Below are positions 21,781 to 33,300 of a stretch of DNA of 40,409 nucleotides, one piece after another. Each line of letters begins with the position of its first letter. Positions within the stretch are counted from its first letter, which is position 1. The DNA comes from Elysia marginata. Its lineage: Eukaryota; Mollusca; Gastropoda; Plakobranchidae. A program made the position numbers and the translations under genes. The stretch is taken from NCBI GenBank assembly GCA_019649035.1, contig BMAT01000451.1, positions 97,634-138,042 on the forward strand. Direction: 5' to 3'. A model generated the notes under the pieces. That model saw only the letters and a program-made list of their open reading frames with translations. It ran no database searches and was not told where the DNA came from.

Positions 21781-22370
21781 TTGGACATTGGAAAAACCGA
21801 GGATGGAAGGTCCGACCAAGAAGTGAAAAGGAGAATTGGCATGGCGAAAAATACTTTTTCGAGAATGAGCAAACTGCTTACCAATCGCAGAATAAGTTTT
21901 GCAACCAGCTCACGCCTTACCAAATGCTACGTATGGTCGATATTTTTGTACGCCTGTGAAACTTGGACACTAAATGCAAATCTCGAAAGAAACATAGAAG
22001 CGCTGGAAATGTGGCTGTACCGTAGAATGGCCAGGATCTCTTGGAAAGAGAAGAAGAAGAACAAAGAGGTACTGGAAGAAATAGGTTTGAAGCACACGGA
22101 GCTATTGAAAACTATAAAAACCAGACAGCTCGCGTACTACGGGCACATACGACGTCACCAAAGTCTCCAGAAATCTATTATGGAGGGAAAGATCAACGGG
22201 AAGAGACAAAGTGGTAGAAAAAGAAAATCCTGGCTTGGTAACATCGAAGAAACGACAACTAGACGGATCAACGAATGTTGTGAGGTTGCTCTAAACCGAG
22301 AAGAATGGCGACGCACCATAGCATCCAACCTCTGGCAAGAGACGGAACAGCGGTTCAACCTCGTCAGCTC
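21781..22370 (+). mobile_element. 5'-truncated LINE fragment, C-terminal end of reverse transcriptase ORF
   Basis: One open frame reads RIGMAKNTFSRMSKLLTNRR, then ACETWTLNANLERNIEALEM, RRMARISWKEKKKNKEVLEE and GHIRRHQSLQKSIMEGKING. This is the conserved region just after the reverse transcriptase domain in non-LTR retrotransposon ORF2 proteins of the RTE/Jockey type. The endonuclease and catalytic RT motifs are absent, so the copy is dead and 5'-truncated, as LINE insertions often are. The frame has no internal stop over about 190 codons, which suggests fairly recent insertion. It lies in the space between two divergent genes. The exact family is uncertain. Confidence 0.85.
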
Positions 22371-22998
22371 CCTGTATTTCCCTTTTTTATCTCTCTCTTC
22401 CTCTTTCCCTAGTCTCTCCCACGGACTGCAAACGTTCTTTCTTCGTCAAATCTACTCTCTAAAATTCAAAACCCACTCATATTGGAATTTCCCATTCTGA
22501 ATCACATTATTTTCAAGTTTAAAAAATGTTGCAAAAGTGTTTTAAAAAATTCATTGCACTCTTGAACGGAAAATTGATTTATTGTGACTTAGATCTAGTA
22601 GCCAAGTAAAGTTTACCATATTTAACTTTGAAATAGAGCTTTTTTATCGTTAAAAACTCGTAATGTGACTTAGTTTGACTTAATAAAAACAGCTAGATCT
22701 AGATCTAGAATAGCTTATATCAAAGAATAAACTTTAGCCCTATGTCGAGATCTATACTAGTGAACAACACTTGACTCTAGAATCTAAATTTAATTAAAAT
22801 AGATATTACTCGGGACAAAACTGAATCAGTTATCAACTGATAAATTTCTAATCACGGAGTTTGGGATGGTGAAATTTTGAGAGACACGCTAATGACAAAA
22901 TATATTGGTGTACCTAAAAGACGGAAGGGAGCAGGAGATGGTAAGTAGTATCCATACTGGAGTGGAGCCTGCACCATTTTCATCACGCCCGGCAACAA

Positions 22999-23092
22999 AT
23001 CCATCCAAGCAACAAATCCACTCACTCAAGTAACAAATCCACTCACCCAAGCAACAAATCCACTCACCCAAGTAACAAATTCACCCAAGTTA
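22999..23092. repeat. 21-bp tandem repeat, about 4.5 copies
   Basis: The unit is approximately CAAGTAACAAATCCACTCACC. The last copy lacks a few bases. The array lies 5' of the first recognised exon of the membrane-protein gene. Confidence 0.85.
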
Positions 23093-23252
23093 CTGTTTCA
23101 TTTTTCGTACGGCCAGAACGTTTGCAACAATTGAGTTTTACAAAATTTGCATAATTTTTTTTTCATTTAGAAATGTCCCATCATGAAAACTTTACGTAGA
23201 AAGTTAGATCTAGTATGGAGTGAATACAAGCAAAATCCCGCGGTCTCACCAG

Positions 23253-23331
23253 GTTGCAGAAGAGCCCGATTTCATCGTTAAAAAGAAAAAGCCTAAACTA
23301 TCTACATCTAGTTCTGTTTTTGGGAAAAGAG
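23253..23331 (+). CDS. Membrane-protein gene, candidate 5' exon
   Basis: This frame reads EEPDFIVKKKKPKL then SSSVFGKR and ends AGAG/GTAAAC in phase 1, matching the next exon. The acceptor may be CTCACCAG (ending 23252) or GGTTGCAG (ending 23259); both have poor pyrimidine tracts. An in-frame TAG lies a few codons upstream. The +1-shifted frame is open from an ATG at 23183 and reads KTLRRKLDLVWSEY, so the true first exon could start there if the assembly carries an indel. Confidence 0.5.
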
Positions 23332-25269
23332 GTAAACACCAACATAGAGAAATCTAAAGTTTAAGTGCTGTAAGTAATTTCTATTAGACCAATTGGCAAT
23401 AGCTTTGCATACAGCATTCAACACATAGTTTCAATACTATAAATTAATTCCCATTAACTCTTCACGGATCTTTAAATCCTCCAAAAAAAAGAGAATACGA
23501 TTCCAAAAAAGTGGTACTACTACAATCAATTCTATAAAAATTTAGTCTATAACACCTTAAGAGAAGAGTTGGGTTTTGGATTTGTTATGATCCCATAACT
23601 TTTATTCTAAAGATAAAATAGTTTGAAACTCATAAAAGCCTTTTTTCAAAAAGGCACTTAAAGCAACGTGTAGCTTACATTTAACACGATAGTGTTTTTA
23701 AATAAACATCATGTAATTTTATGCGTAAACTTGCAAAGTTTAACGGTTAATCTCACTCCCCACAGACCGCCCTCTCCAGTGTTATGCCAGCCCTGAGAGA
23801 CTTAAGTCCTGGGCCCAGGAGGTCCTACAGGTATTGGACAAACCGAACGTCGCCGTGTGCATCTTCATCTTCGGTGTTATCATCATCGTGGTGGCCAGCA
23901 AGCAGCTCAAGTTCACCTTTGACATCATTGAGTACTACTGGGTAGGTAACGCTTATACAAGACTGTGCACAACGTGATATTACTACGTAGTGCGAATTAC
24001 ACAACAAGCGTGCGGATTGGACGTTTCAACCAAAGCTTGCATTATGGCTTAGCATACTCATCCGTTGGCACCGTTTTATGTCAGTTTTTACAATGTTTGG
24101 AGGCGAGGGGTAATGGTGTGCCGAATCGTGTCCAATTTTTATACTGCCCACTCATCGATTCACACAAGACGAATGTTATACTTTAGTTACAGCAGAACTT
24201 TTCCTACCTAAAAATTGTCTAGACTATGCATATCACTATGCCATTTCGATGAGAGTGATGGTCCTTTTAGACGACGCGTATGCCATTATAAGGCTGGGTA
24301 TCGGTGATGATCTAGTCAAACTCTGATCCGTCTTTTGCTATCACAGGGTTATGTGTAAAGGTGTATGTCGTATAAAAAGGGAAATAAAATTTTTAACTTT
24401 TCCGAAACTTTCTAGTATGGCATACGCGACATGTGAAATGATCATGAATCTCTGCACATGTATTTTAATGATACAAAACAAGGTGCGTTTGGCTTAATCA
24501 AATTATGCCGTGTTTGATACTTTGGTGGCAACCTTAGCCTTAGTTTACCCTCGCGATTTCTCTTCAAAGCGGTAGTTAATGCCGAAGTTAGTGTGAAAAG
24601 GTGTTGGTGTTAATAGTAAATTAAGCTCAATCAGTTAATTAACACAGGAGTGCTGGAACATGAGGCATCGAGCAGGAATGTATAATGATAAATCGCTTAC
24701 CAAACTAGAGTTCTGTAAATGGGGCTGTAGCGAAAGATCATACGTCTGTCATTTTTAGTGCTTGGTGCACAAAGTATTTTGAGAAACAGCATAAAATGAT
24801 ATCACAAACGTACTCTAAGAATGACTTTATGTTGCATATCTGGTTAATCACACCAAAATTCTTTGAACAAAATTGAATTGATTGACTGAGCACTATAAGA
24901 ATAGTCGCACTCAAAATCTGTCGGTTTCAATGCTGGACAATATATTTTTCTGCTTCACAAACGACAGACTTAATGTTTTTCTTTTATTTTCTTAAATACG
25001 TATTTAAAATGAATCTAGGTTGAAAGATTTTTAAAGCAGTCTCATTTGTTTGGAATTTTTGAACTGCATCACAAACACCAATATTGCCAGAACACCGCAT
25101 AAAGCTTCATAGCCATGTATTTTACTACGCTAAATAAAAGTTTACCATTAACATTCATTCAAAAAACGTTGAAAAAGGTCTAACATTTTTGCTCGTTACA
25201 ATGAGAAAGATAAAAAGACATTTAAACGACAACGGATATACATGGATATACACAAGTTCTGTACGATTA

Positions 25270-25301
<32 letters not shown>

Positions 25302-25970
25302 TTCTCTCTGTCTCTCTCTCTCTCTCGCTCTCTTTTGAGACTTGTCTTTAACTCTGCGGCCATTTTTTATTTAGGGAGGAGGCCGCCCACAAGATGGCTT
25401 TATGGGAAACTTCATGGTCATCTTAGTGTTTATGTTTGTCTGGCTGGATACAATCATATTGCAATGGGCTAAAGGGCTGGTTCTGGAGTTTTACGCGTTT
25501 GCAAACAGGTAAAATCAATTATATTAAATTTTTGTCATAACTTTTGTGAGAAGTGATTGAAATTTTTTCATTATTATTTTAATATTATCATCATTATCAT
25601 TATTATTATCATTATTANNNNNNNNNNNNNNNNNNNNNNNNNNNNNNNNNNNNNNNNNNNNNNNNNNNNNNNNNNNNNNNNNNNNNNNNNNNNNNNNNNN
25701 NNNNNNNNNNNNNNNNNNNNNNNNNNNNNNNNNNNNNNNNNNNNNNNNNNNNNNNNNNNNNNNNNNNNNNNNNNNNNNNNNNNNNNNNNNNNNNNNNNNN
25801 NNNNNNNNNNNNNNNNNNNNNNNNNNNNNNNNNNNNNNNNNNNNNNNNNNNNNNNNNNNNNNNNNNNNNNNNNNNNNNNNNNNNNNNNNNNNNNNNNNNN
25901 NNNNNNNNNNNNNNNNNNNNNNNNNNNNNNNNNNNNNNNNNNNNNNNNNNNNNNNNNNNNNNNNNNNNNN

Positions 25971-26003
<33 letters not shown>

Positions 26004-26261
26004 AAAGTGGTAGTGGTATTATTATTAGTAGTAGTTGTAATAGTGGTAGCATTATTCTTTTTTTGTTTGATGTCAATAGTTATGTATCAAAAAAATAAAA
26101 TACGTTATTTATTCTGCCAGAAAATATAACCAAGTTCTTGAAGCATTAGAAAAAATTCAAGAGGACGACGAAATCGAGGCTTTACAACAGAGAAAAATGT
26201 TGAGAAAGAAGAGAGGTACTGAGCATTATGATATAGAAAGGACATCAAGTAGGACAGGTAG

Positions 26262-26295
<34 letters not shown>

Positions 26296-26635
26296 GTGGA
26301 GAAAGAGAGGGAAAAAAGAGAGAGAAAAGAGGAAAGCAAACTGACAGAGGCGGACATGCAGACACATAAACCAACAGATAGACAGCCATAAAAAGAGAAA
26401 AAGCGGGAGAGGATGGAAAAAGAGATCCCAAAGGAAAAAAAGGGGAGGGGGGAGGAAATAAGGAACCAGAGCAAAAGACTAAAGAGAAACAGACAGAGCG
26501 AGTTAGTCATAAACGAAAAGACAATAACATCTTTGCCACACACCTTCTTTATATGCATCCACATATTTCTCCAAGATATATAATTTTATACATATTATTT
26601 ATCTTTTTATTTCAGCTGCATCTACTAAAACATGA
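23253..26635 (+). CDS. Unrecognised protein with two predicted membrane segments, five exons
   Basis: Plus-strand exons 23253-23331 (start uncertain), 23766-23941, 25375-25508, 26121-26215 and 26616-26635 join in phase (1, 0, 2, 1) and end at TGA 26633-26635. The order is: a Lys-rich N-terminal stretch (IVKKKKPKLS); a soluble piece, CYASPERLKSWAQEVLQVLD; a first hydrophobic segment, NVAVCIFIFGVIIIVVA; a short loop ending IIEYYW; a Gly-rich turn, GGGRPQDG; a second hydrophobic segment, FMVILVFMFVWLDTIILQWA; a charged, probably coiled helix, KYNQVLEALEKIQEDDEIEA; and a basic tail. It is probably a small integral membrane protein with both ends in the cytosol. The family was not recognised. No initiator ATG in frame was found in the first exon. 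Confidence 0.7.
23766..23941 (+). CDS. Membrane-protein gene, exon with first membrane segment
   Basis: The acceptor CTCCCCACAG is strong and the donor is TACTGG/GTAGGT; 176 bases, phase 1 in and phase 0 out. It encodes a Trp-containing helix, SPERLKSWAQEVLQ, then a hydrophobic run of about 17 residues ending IIIVVA, and KQLKFTFDIIEYYW. It is GC-rich compared with its introns. Confidence 0.78.
23942..25374 (+). other. Intron of the membrane-protein gene
   Basis: Its 1.4 kb begins GTAGGT and ends ATTTAG. Parts around 24000-24340 are less AT-rich than usual and may be an old repeat, but I could not match them to anything. Confidence 0.6.
25268..25336. repeat. (TC)n microsatellite
   Basis: TC array about 40 bases before the exon at 25375, adding to the pyrimidine content of that intron end. 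Confidence 0.9.
25375..25508 (+). CDS. Membrane-protein gene, exon with second membrane segment
   Basis: The acceptor is ATTTTTTATTTAG and the donor AACAG/GTAAAA; phase 0 in, phase 2 out. It encodes GGGRPQDGFMGN followed by a hydrophobic run of about 20 residues and AKGLVLEFYAFAN. The exon follows a (TC)n tract in the intron by about 40 bases. Confidence 0.75.
25618..25970. other. Assembly gap (353 N)
   Basis: The gap is flanked by ATT/ATC triplets on the left and (GTA)n on the right, inside the membrane-protein gene intron 25509-26120. Repeat collapse is likely, and the true length is unknown. Confidence 0.95.
26121..26215 (+). CDS. Membrane-protein gene, charged-helix exon
   Basis: The acceptor is TATTCTGCCAG and the donor AAGAGAG/GTACTG; 95 bases, phase 2 in and phase 1 out. 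It reads KYNQVLEALEKIQEDDEIEA then QQRKMLRKKR, with leucines spaced as in a short coiled coil and a basic end. Confidence 0.75.
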
Positions 26636-26814
26636 GCGTTGTTTGAAGCGGTAAACAAAGACCAAATGATAATAATTACAATCCAAGAAATGGATCAAAG
26701 AAAATCTGTTTTTTAGTGTTCAGATTTAATGAGGATGACAAGCACCAAGGCTTTTTACAAAGTAAAGGCAACCATATACAAAATAATGCGTTAAAACAAA
26801 TGGAAGGACAAAGA

Positions 26815-26849
<35 letters not shown>

Positions 26850-27111
26850 AGAGAGAGAGCGAATGAGAGATAGAGAGAGAAAGAGACAGAGGGATATTGG
26901 GGTGAGGGGAGAGGGGAACAATAGACTTAATCAGAAGTTGAAGAATATTCATATGAAATGAGAAGAAATGGAACAATGTTTATTTCACATAGAATAAATA
27001 AATCGATATGGTTCGATGCTGGAACACAATGACGTACAGGGAAGCAAGTAAGTCCTACTAGCATAAAATTACAACGAAAATCACAAATACAAAAATGATC
27101 TATGAGCAGAG

Positions 27112-27170
<59 letters not shown>

Positions 27171-28790
27171 AAAGAGGGAGTGAGAGAGAGAGAAAGAAAG
27201 AAAAAAGAAGAAAATAAGAGTGTGAGTGTGAAAAAAAATTTTGTTTTAATCCCAGGCAAAGCATAGAACTTGTTAGTTTTTTAGGTTTTTAACAAATAAT
27301 GTCAATGTGTTTTCTACCGATGAACAAATACTATTTTAATTTTTATAGTCATTACAACTTTTTATCTATTTTATAAATTAGATATGAGTGTTTTTATTCA
27401 CTTTCAATTTCAAGCTGTTTCTTTCTTCGATTGTGCAATTTTTACTTTTCTTATACCAAAGCACGCCAAAGAGTATTTTTCTTGTTGCTTGTTCTTTATT
27501 CTCTTAACATAACTTTATTTTAAAAATGGTTAACTTTTTGGTTTTTGTTATTTAATGCTCGGAAGGTAGGGGTGAGTGGGAGGGCGAAGAGAAGGTACAG
27601 GCTTTTTTATAGTCTTGAACAAATGGGCAAGATTTGTTTGAATGCTGCATACGGGTAGTAAATCGAATCGTAAAATAAAAAAAAATATATGTATATATAT
27701 ATGTATAAATTTGGAAGCACAGAACACACCCCTTAATATAAAACAAATTGTTTAACTTTTATAACATTGAAAGAACGAATTATGCTACAGCTTTCAGTAA
27801 AAAAAATATAACCAATTTTTCTCTGTTAATTCGAGACTTGTTAAATTCCTCGCCAAAACGACATTAACAAGACTCAAACACAGATAATAAAAAGTGAGAT
27901 CAACTTGCTAATTTTCAGTGTCACCAGAAAAAAAACCTTAGATGTAAAACTGCACCTTTCCAAATCATTTCCCTTTAGTTGAATGATGTCTTTTAAAGAT
28001 CATGCAGCTATCCAGTGCTATAATTTGAAGTTAGTTCACAAAAGAAAATTCCTGTATCTTGAAATGCAAAAAGTTCAAACTTTTATTTTAGAAACGATGT
28101 TAAATCTGCATCCGGAAAGCCAAGTAAATTAGCAAACACTGTAATCCATAACACATGGATATCAAACACTTAAGTTTTGACAAGCAGATATGATTAAAAA
28201 TAAAGATAGGTTTAAATAAGTTGAACAATAAATAAAATGTGATGACAAACGAGTGGAGGGTAGGGAGCGAAGAGCCTAAGGATGAAAATTGGAAGAACAA
28301 AGGAGGGGGCGAAGAAGTGAACAGATAGAGTGAAAGCGAGAGTGAAAGGTTGAAAGCCAAAGATGTTAAGAGGGGACGCAGTTAAAAGAGAGGAGAGATA
28401 GAGAGAGATAGAGAGAGAGGCAATCAGAGAGAGAGAGCGAGACTGGCAGGCAGGCAGAGAGAGAGACAGGGACAGAGACCGATAGAGACCGAAGCAAAGA
28501 GAGAGATAGAGAGAGAGAGCGAGAGTAACAGAGATATAGAGTAAGTGAAAGAGAGAGAGACAGAGAGAAAGACAGACAGACATGTGTAGATAGAGACAGA
28601 GACTAAGTGAAAGAGAGAGACAAACAGACAGAGACAGAGAGTCAGTGAATGAGAGAGAGACATGTTTCGATAGCCCCCCTCTCTCTCTTCCTCTATAAAC
28701 AGACAAAGTCAGAGACCAAAAATGAACGAGAGGGACATATTTCGACAGAGAATAAGAAGAGAGAGAGAGAGAGAGGGGGGGGGGGAGCGA
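26262..28790. repeat. Cluster of (GA)n arrays
   Basis: Separate GA tracts at about 26262-26300, 26817-26885, 27117-27195 and 28385-28790, all purine on the plus strand, the last with GACA and G-run interruptions. The first lies in the last intron of the membrane-protein gene, the others beyond its stop. Confidence 0.9.
26616..26635 (+). CDS. Membrane-protein gene, short last coding exon
   Basis: After CTTTTTATTTCAG the sequence supplies the two bases needed, then ASTKT and TGA. The strong acceptor and matching phase support it, although only six codons are present. An AATAAA at 26993-26998 is a possible poly(A) signal. Confidence 0.6.
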
Positions 28791-31320
28791 GAACACGTTG
28801 TACCAAGACATAATTAAAAGCTGAGGGAGAGGAAGGCGGGTTGGAAAACGGGTCGTATTTTATAAATAGAAACCAATTAAATGGAATATCAAATTTCAGG
28901 ATTAAAGCTATTGAAACAACATCACCAAGCGGGCTATAGCTACAGTGAGGTTTTAGTACTGCTCGAGTTGTCTACCTTGTTTTACCATTATTAATAGCCT
29001 ATATGTATTAGCAAAAAAATGTAGAAATAGAAGTAGTTTTACCTTTGGTATTATATTAGTATCCCATTAAGATCGGTTAGTTTATTGAGAAATGTTATTA
29101 CGTTTGTAACATTACAACTGGGTTATGTGTTGTTTTGTTCCGGAAACCTTACCGTTCCTTTTGGTACAATTTTAAGCAAATAAATGTTGAGCTAAATATT
29201 CAATTTAGAGGATATGAACACTCTAATAAAACAAATTTGGTTGTCTTTTTAAATTTACAACCTTTTTTGCAACACTTAGGATTTCTCTTTAACGAACAGG
29301 AGTTTAAAAGCCGCTTTGTTTCTCTTTAAAACACGTCCATATCTCTGGGTTGTATTGCCAATCACTGCGTTAATGCCTGCCAGTATCATTTAGAAAAATT
29401 TTTGCATCAGAACTTATTATTGCCCGAGGATTTTATACTCTTTAGTGTTTATGATCACATAGATCAAGGATTATACCAGTCTCATTTTTAAATAGTTTTC
29501 AACCTAAATCGTAATGTAAAAAAAAAACATCAACAGAAACACAAGCTACCGGGAATATAACTCATTGAAAAGAATCTTTAACAGATAATAATTATCCAAA
29601 ACAGAACAGATCGTTAACTTAAGATGCACAAAGCGGTAGGCAAAAGTGTTGACATGAATTGTACATCATTATTGACTCATTTAATGTCGGCAGTTTGGCT
29701 TTTTTATGAGACCCCGTCGCTGTAATGAAACCTTGAGATTTATATGAAACCTGTGGCGTAGCATACTAGCAATAAACCAGTTTACAAAACTGGGCATTAA
29801 CGTTATTAGGTCAACAGCAATAACTAGCGCTGATTGCTGACTACTAGACGGCGTAAGCCTAGATGAACGTTGCAGTTTAATTACATGCACCAAACGAACA
29901 CCAATTAGGTAATGAATACTATAAAATAACTATAATCAACATGGCATCAGAAGGGGCGGGGTTTAGGAAGACGCATGAAGTTTTGAGGTATACTGCTTTA
30001 GCTTAACGAAATTGAGACTGGCGTCCGGAAAAAGAAGTGAAAAAGATAGCTTTAAATACATGCAGCTGCAAGTACCTTTTTAAGTCAACACAAGGAAAGA
30101 CGACGAACAGAATACATAATTCTTTTTTATCTGATATAGGGAAAATATAAATCACACGCTTCATCTAAAAAGAAAAGCATCATAGGCAAAAAAAAAAACA
30201 TGTAAATAACCAAACTTAGATGAAACTAAAAAAAAATATAATTTAAGAATGCACATATATAATTATGAAACATTCACAGTTCAATTATTGAATATACTTA
30301 TATTTTTTAAAATATATGTAAGGCTCATTTGGACAATAAAATATAGGCCACTGGTACTATTAGGGGGAACATACATGTAAAGATCACAGAGTTTATAGCG
30401 ACTTTACTATGCAAGAAAAAAGTGTAACACGGACGTGTCCAAACCAATAACAAAATAGGAGAAAGAGACAACAGCTACGCCAAGTCGTCCCATACTACAC
30501 TCATACCGCGCTGTTTCTAACACAGCAGCTGACCAGCCGTACAATCTCACTAGTTAGCCGCTAGATAAGGCTTAACGACAACAACACCCGAGGGAGCTTT
30601 ATCATTATAATAGGAATAGCCACTGTACGTATTTGATATTTGTATTGGGGATAACCTACACGTGTCTCATTTTATACCTCGTCCGGTGTAACTCAAGCCA
30701 TGTCAACTTACTGTCAAGTAAGGTTAACTACATAAAATTCCGCTCTCGCCCTTTATTATTGCACTAATAGCCGGTTAATCATGTACACAAATGCCAGCAC
30801 AACCCAAAGTTTCCTGAAACAGATGAAATCATGGAAGTATTCCATATTATTTGTCAATAGCAGAGCTTCGTGTTTGTAACAATGTCAATGCAACATCAAA
30901 AGCTTTTTGACTCTCCTGGACCAATTAAAGCTAGACCAATTGGGACCTACACAGCTGAAGGACAAACAAGCCCTTTGTAGACCTTCTCAAGTTAATTACT
31001 TTTTTCAAGTTTTAAATAGCTGTTTGGATTGTTTTCAGAAATGAAATTCATTTATAAAAAAAAAGACAAGAGAAGTTTTTCTCCACACAAGCAATAAATG
31101 ACTAACCTCGTTAAAAGAACCAGCTCCAACTTAGTGAGAGATGTCATCGTGTAAAATTATTAAAGTTTGGTTGGTCATTCAACTCAGATATATCATCGGT
31201 AAACAAGAGAACAAAATGGGGTGTGGGTAGTAGTACTAGTAGTAATTATTTTGTTTGCGACAATTATCCTCCTTCACTCACTAAAGAATTCAATATCTAA
31301 TCAAATATTGCTTCTGCTCT
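28791..31320. other. Gene-poor stretch
   Basis: AT-rich, with no exon or named element recognised. Open frames up to about 70 codons appear random. Confidence 0.6.
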
Positions 31321-31329
31321 TCTTGTTTT

Positions 31330-31634
31330 TAAACCGGCTCTGTGGCCTAGAGGTAAGACACTCGCTTAGAGATCGGAAGGTGCGTGGTTCGATCCCCGGC
31401 CAAGTCAAACCAAGGACTTTAAAATTGGTATTAGCAGCTGATCCGCCTAATGTCTGGCATTATGGGTTTTGTGTTAAGTCTGGTAGGCCGGGTGACAGAA
31501 TAATGTGACTGGGTGTGGTGTATGCAAGCGCTCCTTACATCACATTGTGGCAACACCATTGCAACTGTCCACAGCACCGTCTCTGATATAACCTCGAAGT
31601 TGAATGGGACGTTAAAATTAAAACCAAAAAACCA
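31330..31634 (+). mobile_element. tRNA-derived SINE with target-site duplication
   Basis: The pol III A box (TGGCCTAGAGGTAAG, from 31342) and B box (GGTTCGATCCCC, 31386-31397) head a 300-bp unit. It has a tRNA-unrelated body and a tail reading GGGACGTTAAAA followed by A-rich bases. TCTTGTTTT occurs immediately on both sides (31321-31329 and 31635-31643), a likely 9-bp target-site duplication. The tail resembles those of SINEs widespread in marine invertebrates; naming a family needs a database. Confidence 0.85.
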
Positions 31635-32141
31635 TCTTGTTTTGAATACACAATAGTCATCTTATGACCTTGGGATTCTCAGCGGCCATATTTGATCTTA
31701 GCCTCTTTAGGGCTGATTACTTTTAATTTTGAATTTAGTGCAGAATAAACTAAATAGGTATTTTGCTAAGTACAAATTATTTTTCACATCCAGTAAAATC
31801 GCTCTTGGAAGTCATACATACTCCGAGGCGCTTTTTGCATTTCAAAGATAACGGCATAGAAATATAGATAAGTAGATAGCTAACTCCATGAGGAAATAGA
31901 TAGACTAGTGTGTAGATATAAAAGTAGGTAGGAAGGTTGGTAGGTCGGTAGATAGATAGAATCAAACGAACATAAGTACATAAAGCAATAAAGAAATAAA
32001 TATTTTGATATGTACGCTTAGTCTTGGCAGACAGATATAAAGAAAAAAAGAATCGACAACAGAAGCGGAGAGAAAGGTATTTAGAACGAATAGATACAAA
32101 GAAATTGATGTGAAAGTGAAGCGAAAACTATAGAAACAGGA

Positions 32142-32143
32142 AA

Positions 32144-32175
<32 letters not shown>

Positions 32176-32180
32176 CGAGT
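32142..32180. repeat. (GA)n microsatellite
   Basis: GA array with GATA and GACA interruptions. Nothing else is recognisable between 31644 and 33100. Confidence 0.85.
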
Positions 32181-33104
32181 GACAGACAGACAGAAAAGAA
32201 GACAGAGAAAGAGATAACTTCACATAATAATGGTAAACGCACAAACGAAAAAGAGCAGGAGTAAAAATATAAAAAGGTGCTCAATCTGCTAGGGTTTGGT
32301 TTATCTTTTTAGTTCAACACAAATCTTACCACCTTGCATGAACGGTAATATTAGTTGTACATGTAACCTATATCTATTGTGGCGCTTGGCCAACTTTATT
32401 TTTATCTGACTAAAATCATTTTAAAACAATGTGGAAATGCATCGAACAAAAATCCTTTTGTCTAGTCTCGACTTTTAATTTTTATTAGATACTTAAGTTC
32501 CAACACAAAAAAATTGTGTTGGTTTTAGTTTACTAATGCAAAAACTCTTTCCGAGTTTCTGTCACTCTTCCTAAGCAAACAAATTTTATCCACGTTCTAG
32601 TGATTTCTCGTTGAGAAAAAAACACACGCACCATCACGTATTCAAGTATGTAAATTATATGTGATGTTAATAGCGAGAGAACTTTTACTCAATATTAATG
32701 AATTCTACTGCGTTAAATGAGCATACTTATGTTAAAAAAGCAAAGACAAAAAAAGGCTAACTGACAGCTATCCCTGGAGGTTTTGCTATGTTGATGAAAA
32801 TTATCGTTTTTTTTTTACCTTATTCGTATCCTAACTATTGTTCAGTCTCTAAAAAACCTAGTGTTTATTCGAACCCTGCCTAATGGACGGGTGTAAGACA
32901 CTAACATAGCAAATCCAAAAAATACTAGAAGGATTAAAGGTTTGGTTTTCAAGGCATAGTTTGAGAATATTATAGGCTGTAAAAAACTCCAGCGTGGAAG
33001 TCCTAAAAGTCGGAAAAAGTGAAAGGACGTTAAGTTACAGGGCATGTAGACCACAAGCAAAATTCGTGAGACACGCCATGAGAATGTTTGAAACACATCG
33101 TCGC

Positions 33105-33300
33105 AGCTAGAGCGTTTGAAGGCAAGAGAGGAAGAGGAAGGAAAGGATAAACGCTGGAGGGCGGGCAGAGGAAGAGAAAAGAAAGCCAAAGGCAGAGGAA
33201 GGAAAGGATAAACGCTTGAGAGCGGAAAGAGGAAAAGGAAGGAAAGAATAAATACGGTCGAGAGCGGACAGAGGAAGAGGAAGTAAATGAAAAACGCTGG
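33105..33300. repeat. Purine-rich degenerate minisatellite, unit about 60 bp
   Basis: AGAGGAAGAGGAAGGAAAGG blocks alternate with AATAAACGC and GAGAGCGGA blocks about three times. The region is almost pure A/G on the plus strand. It gives long but meaningless open frames on the minus strand. Confidence 0.7.

Noticed and set aside
28212-28811. Minus-strand open frame of 199 codons, Ser/Leu-rich
   Set aside because: It is the translation of the (GA)n array complement, not a gene.
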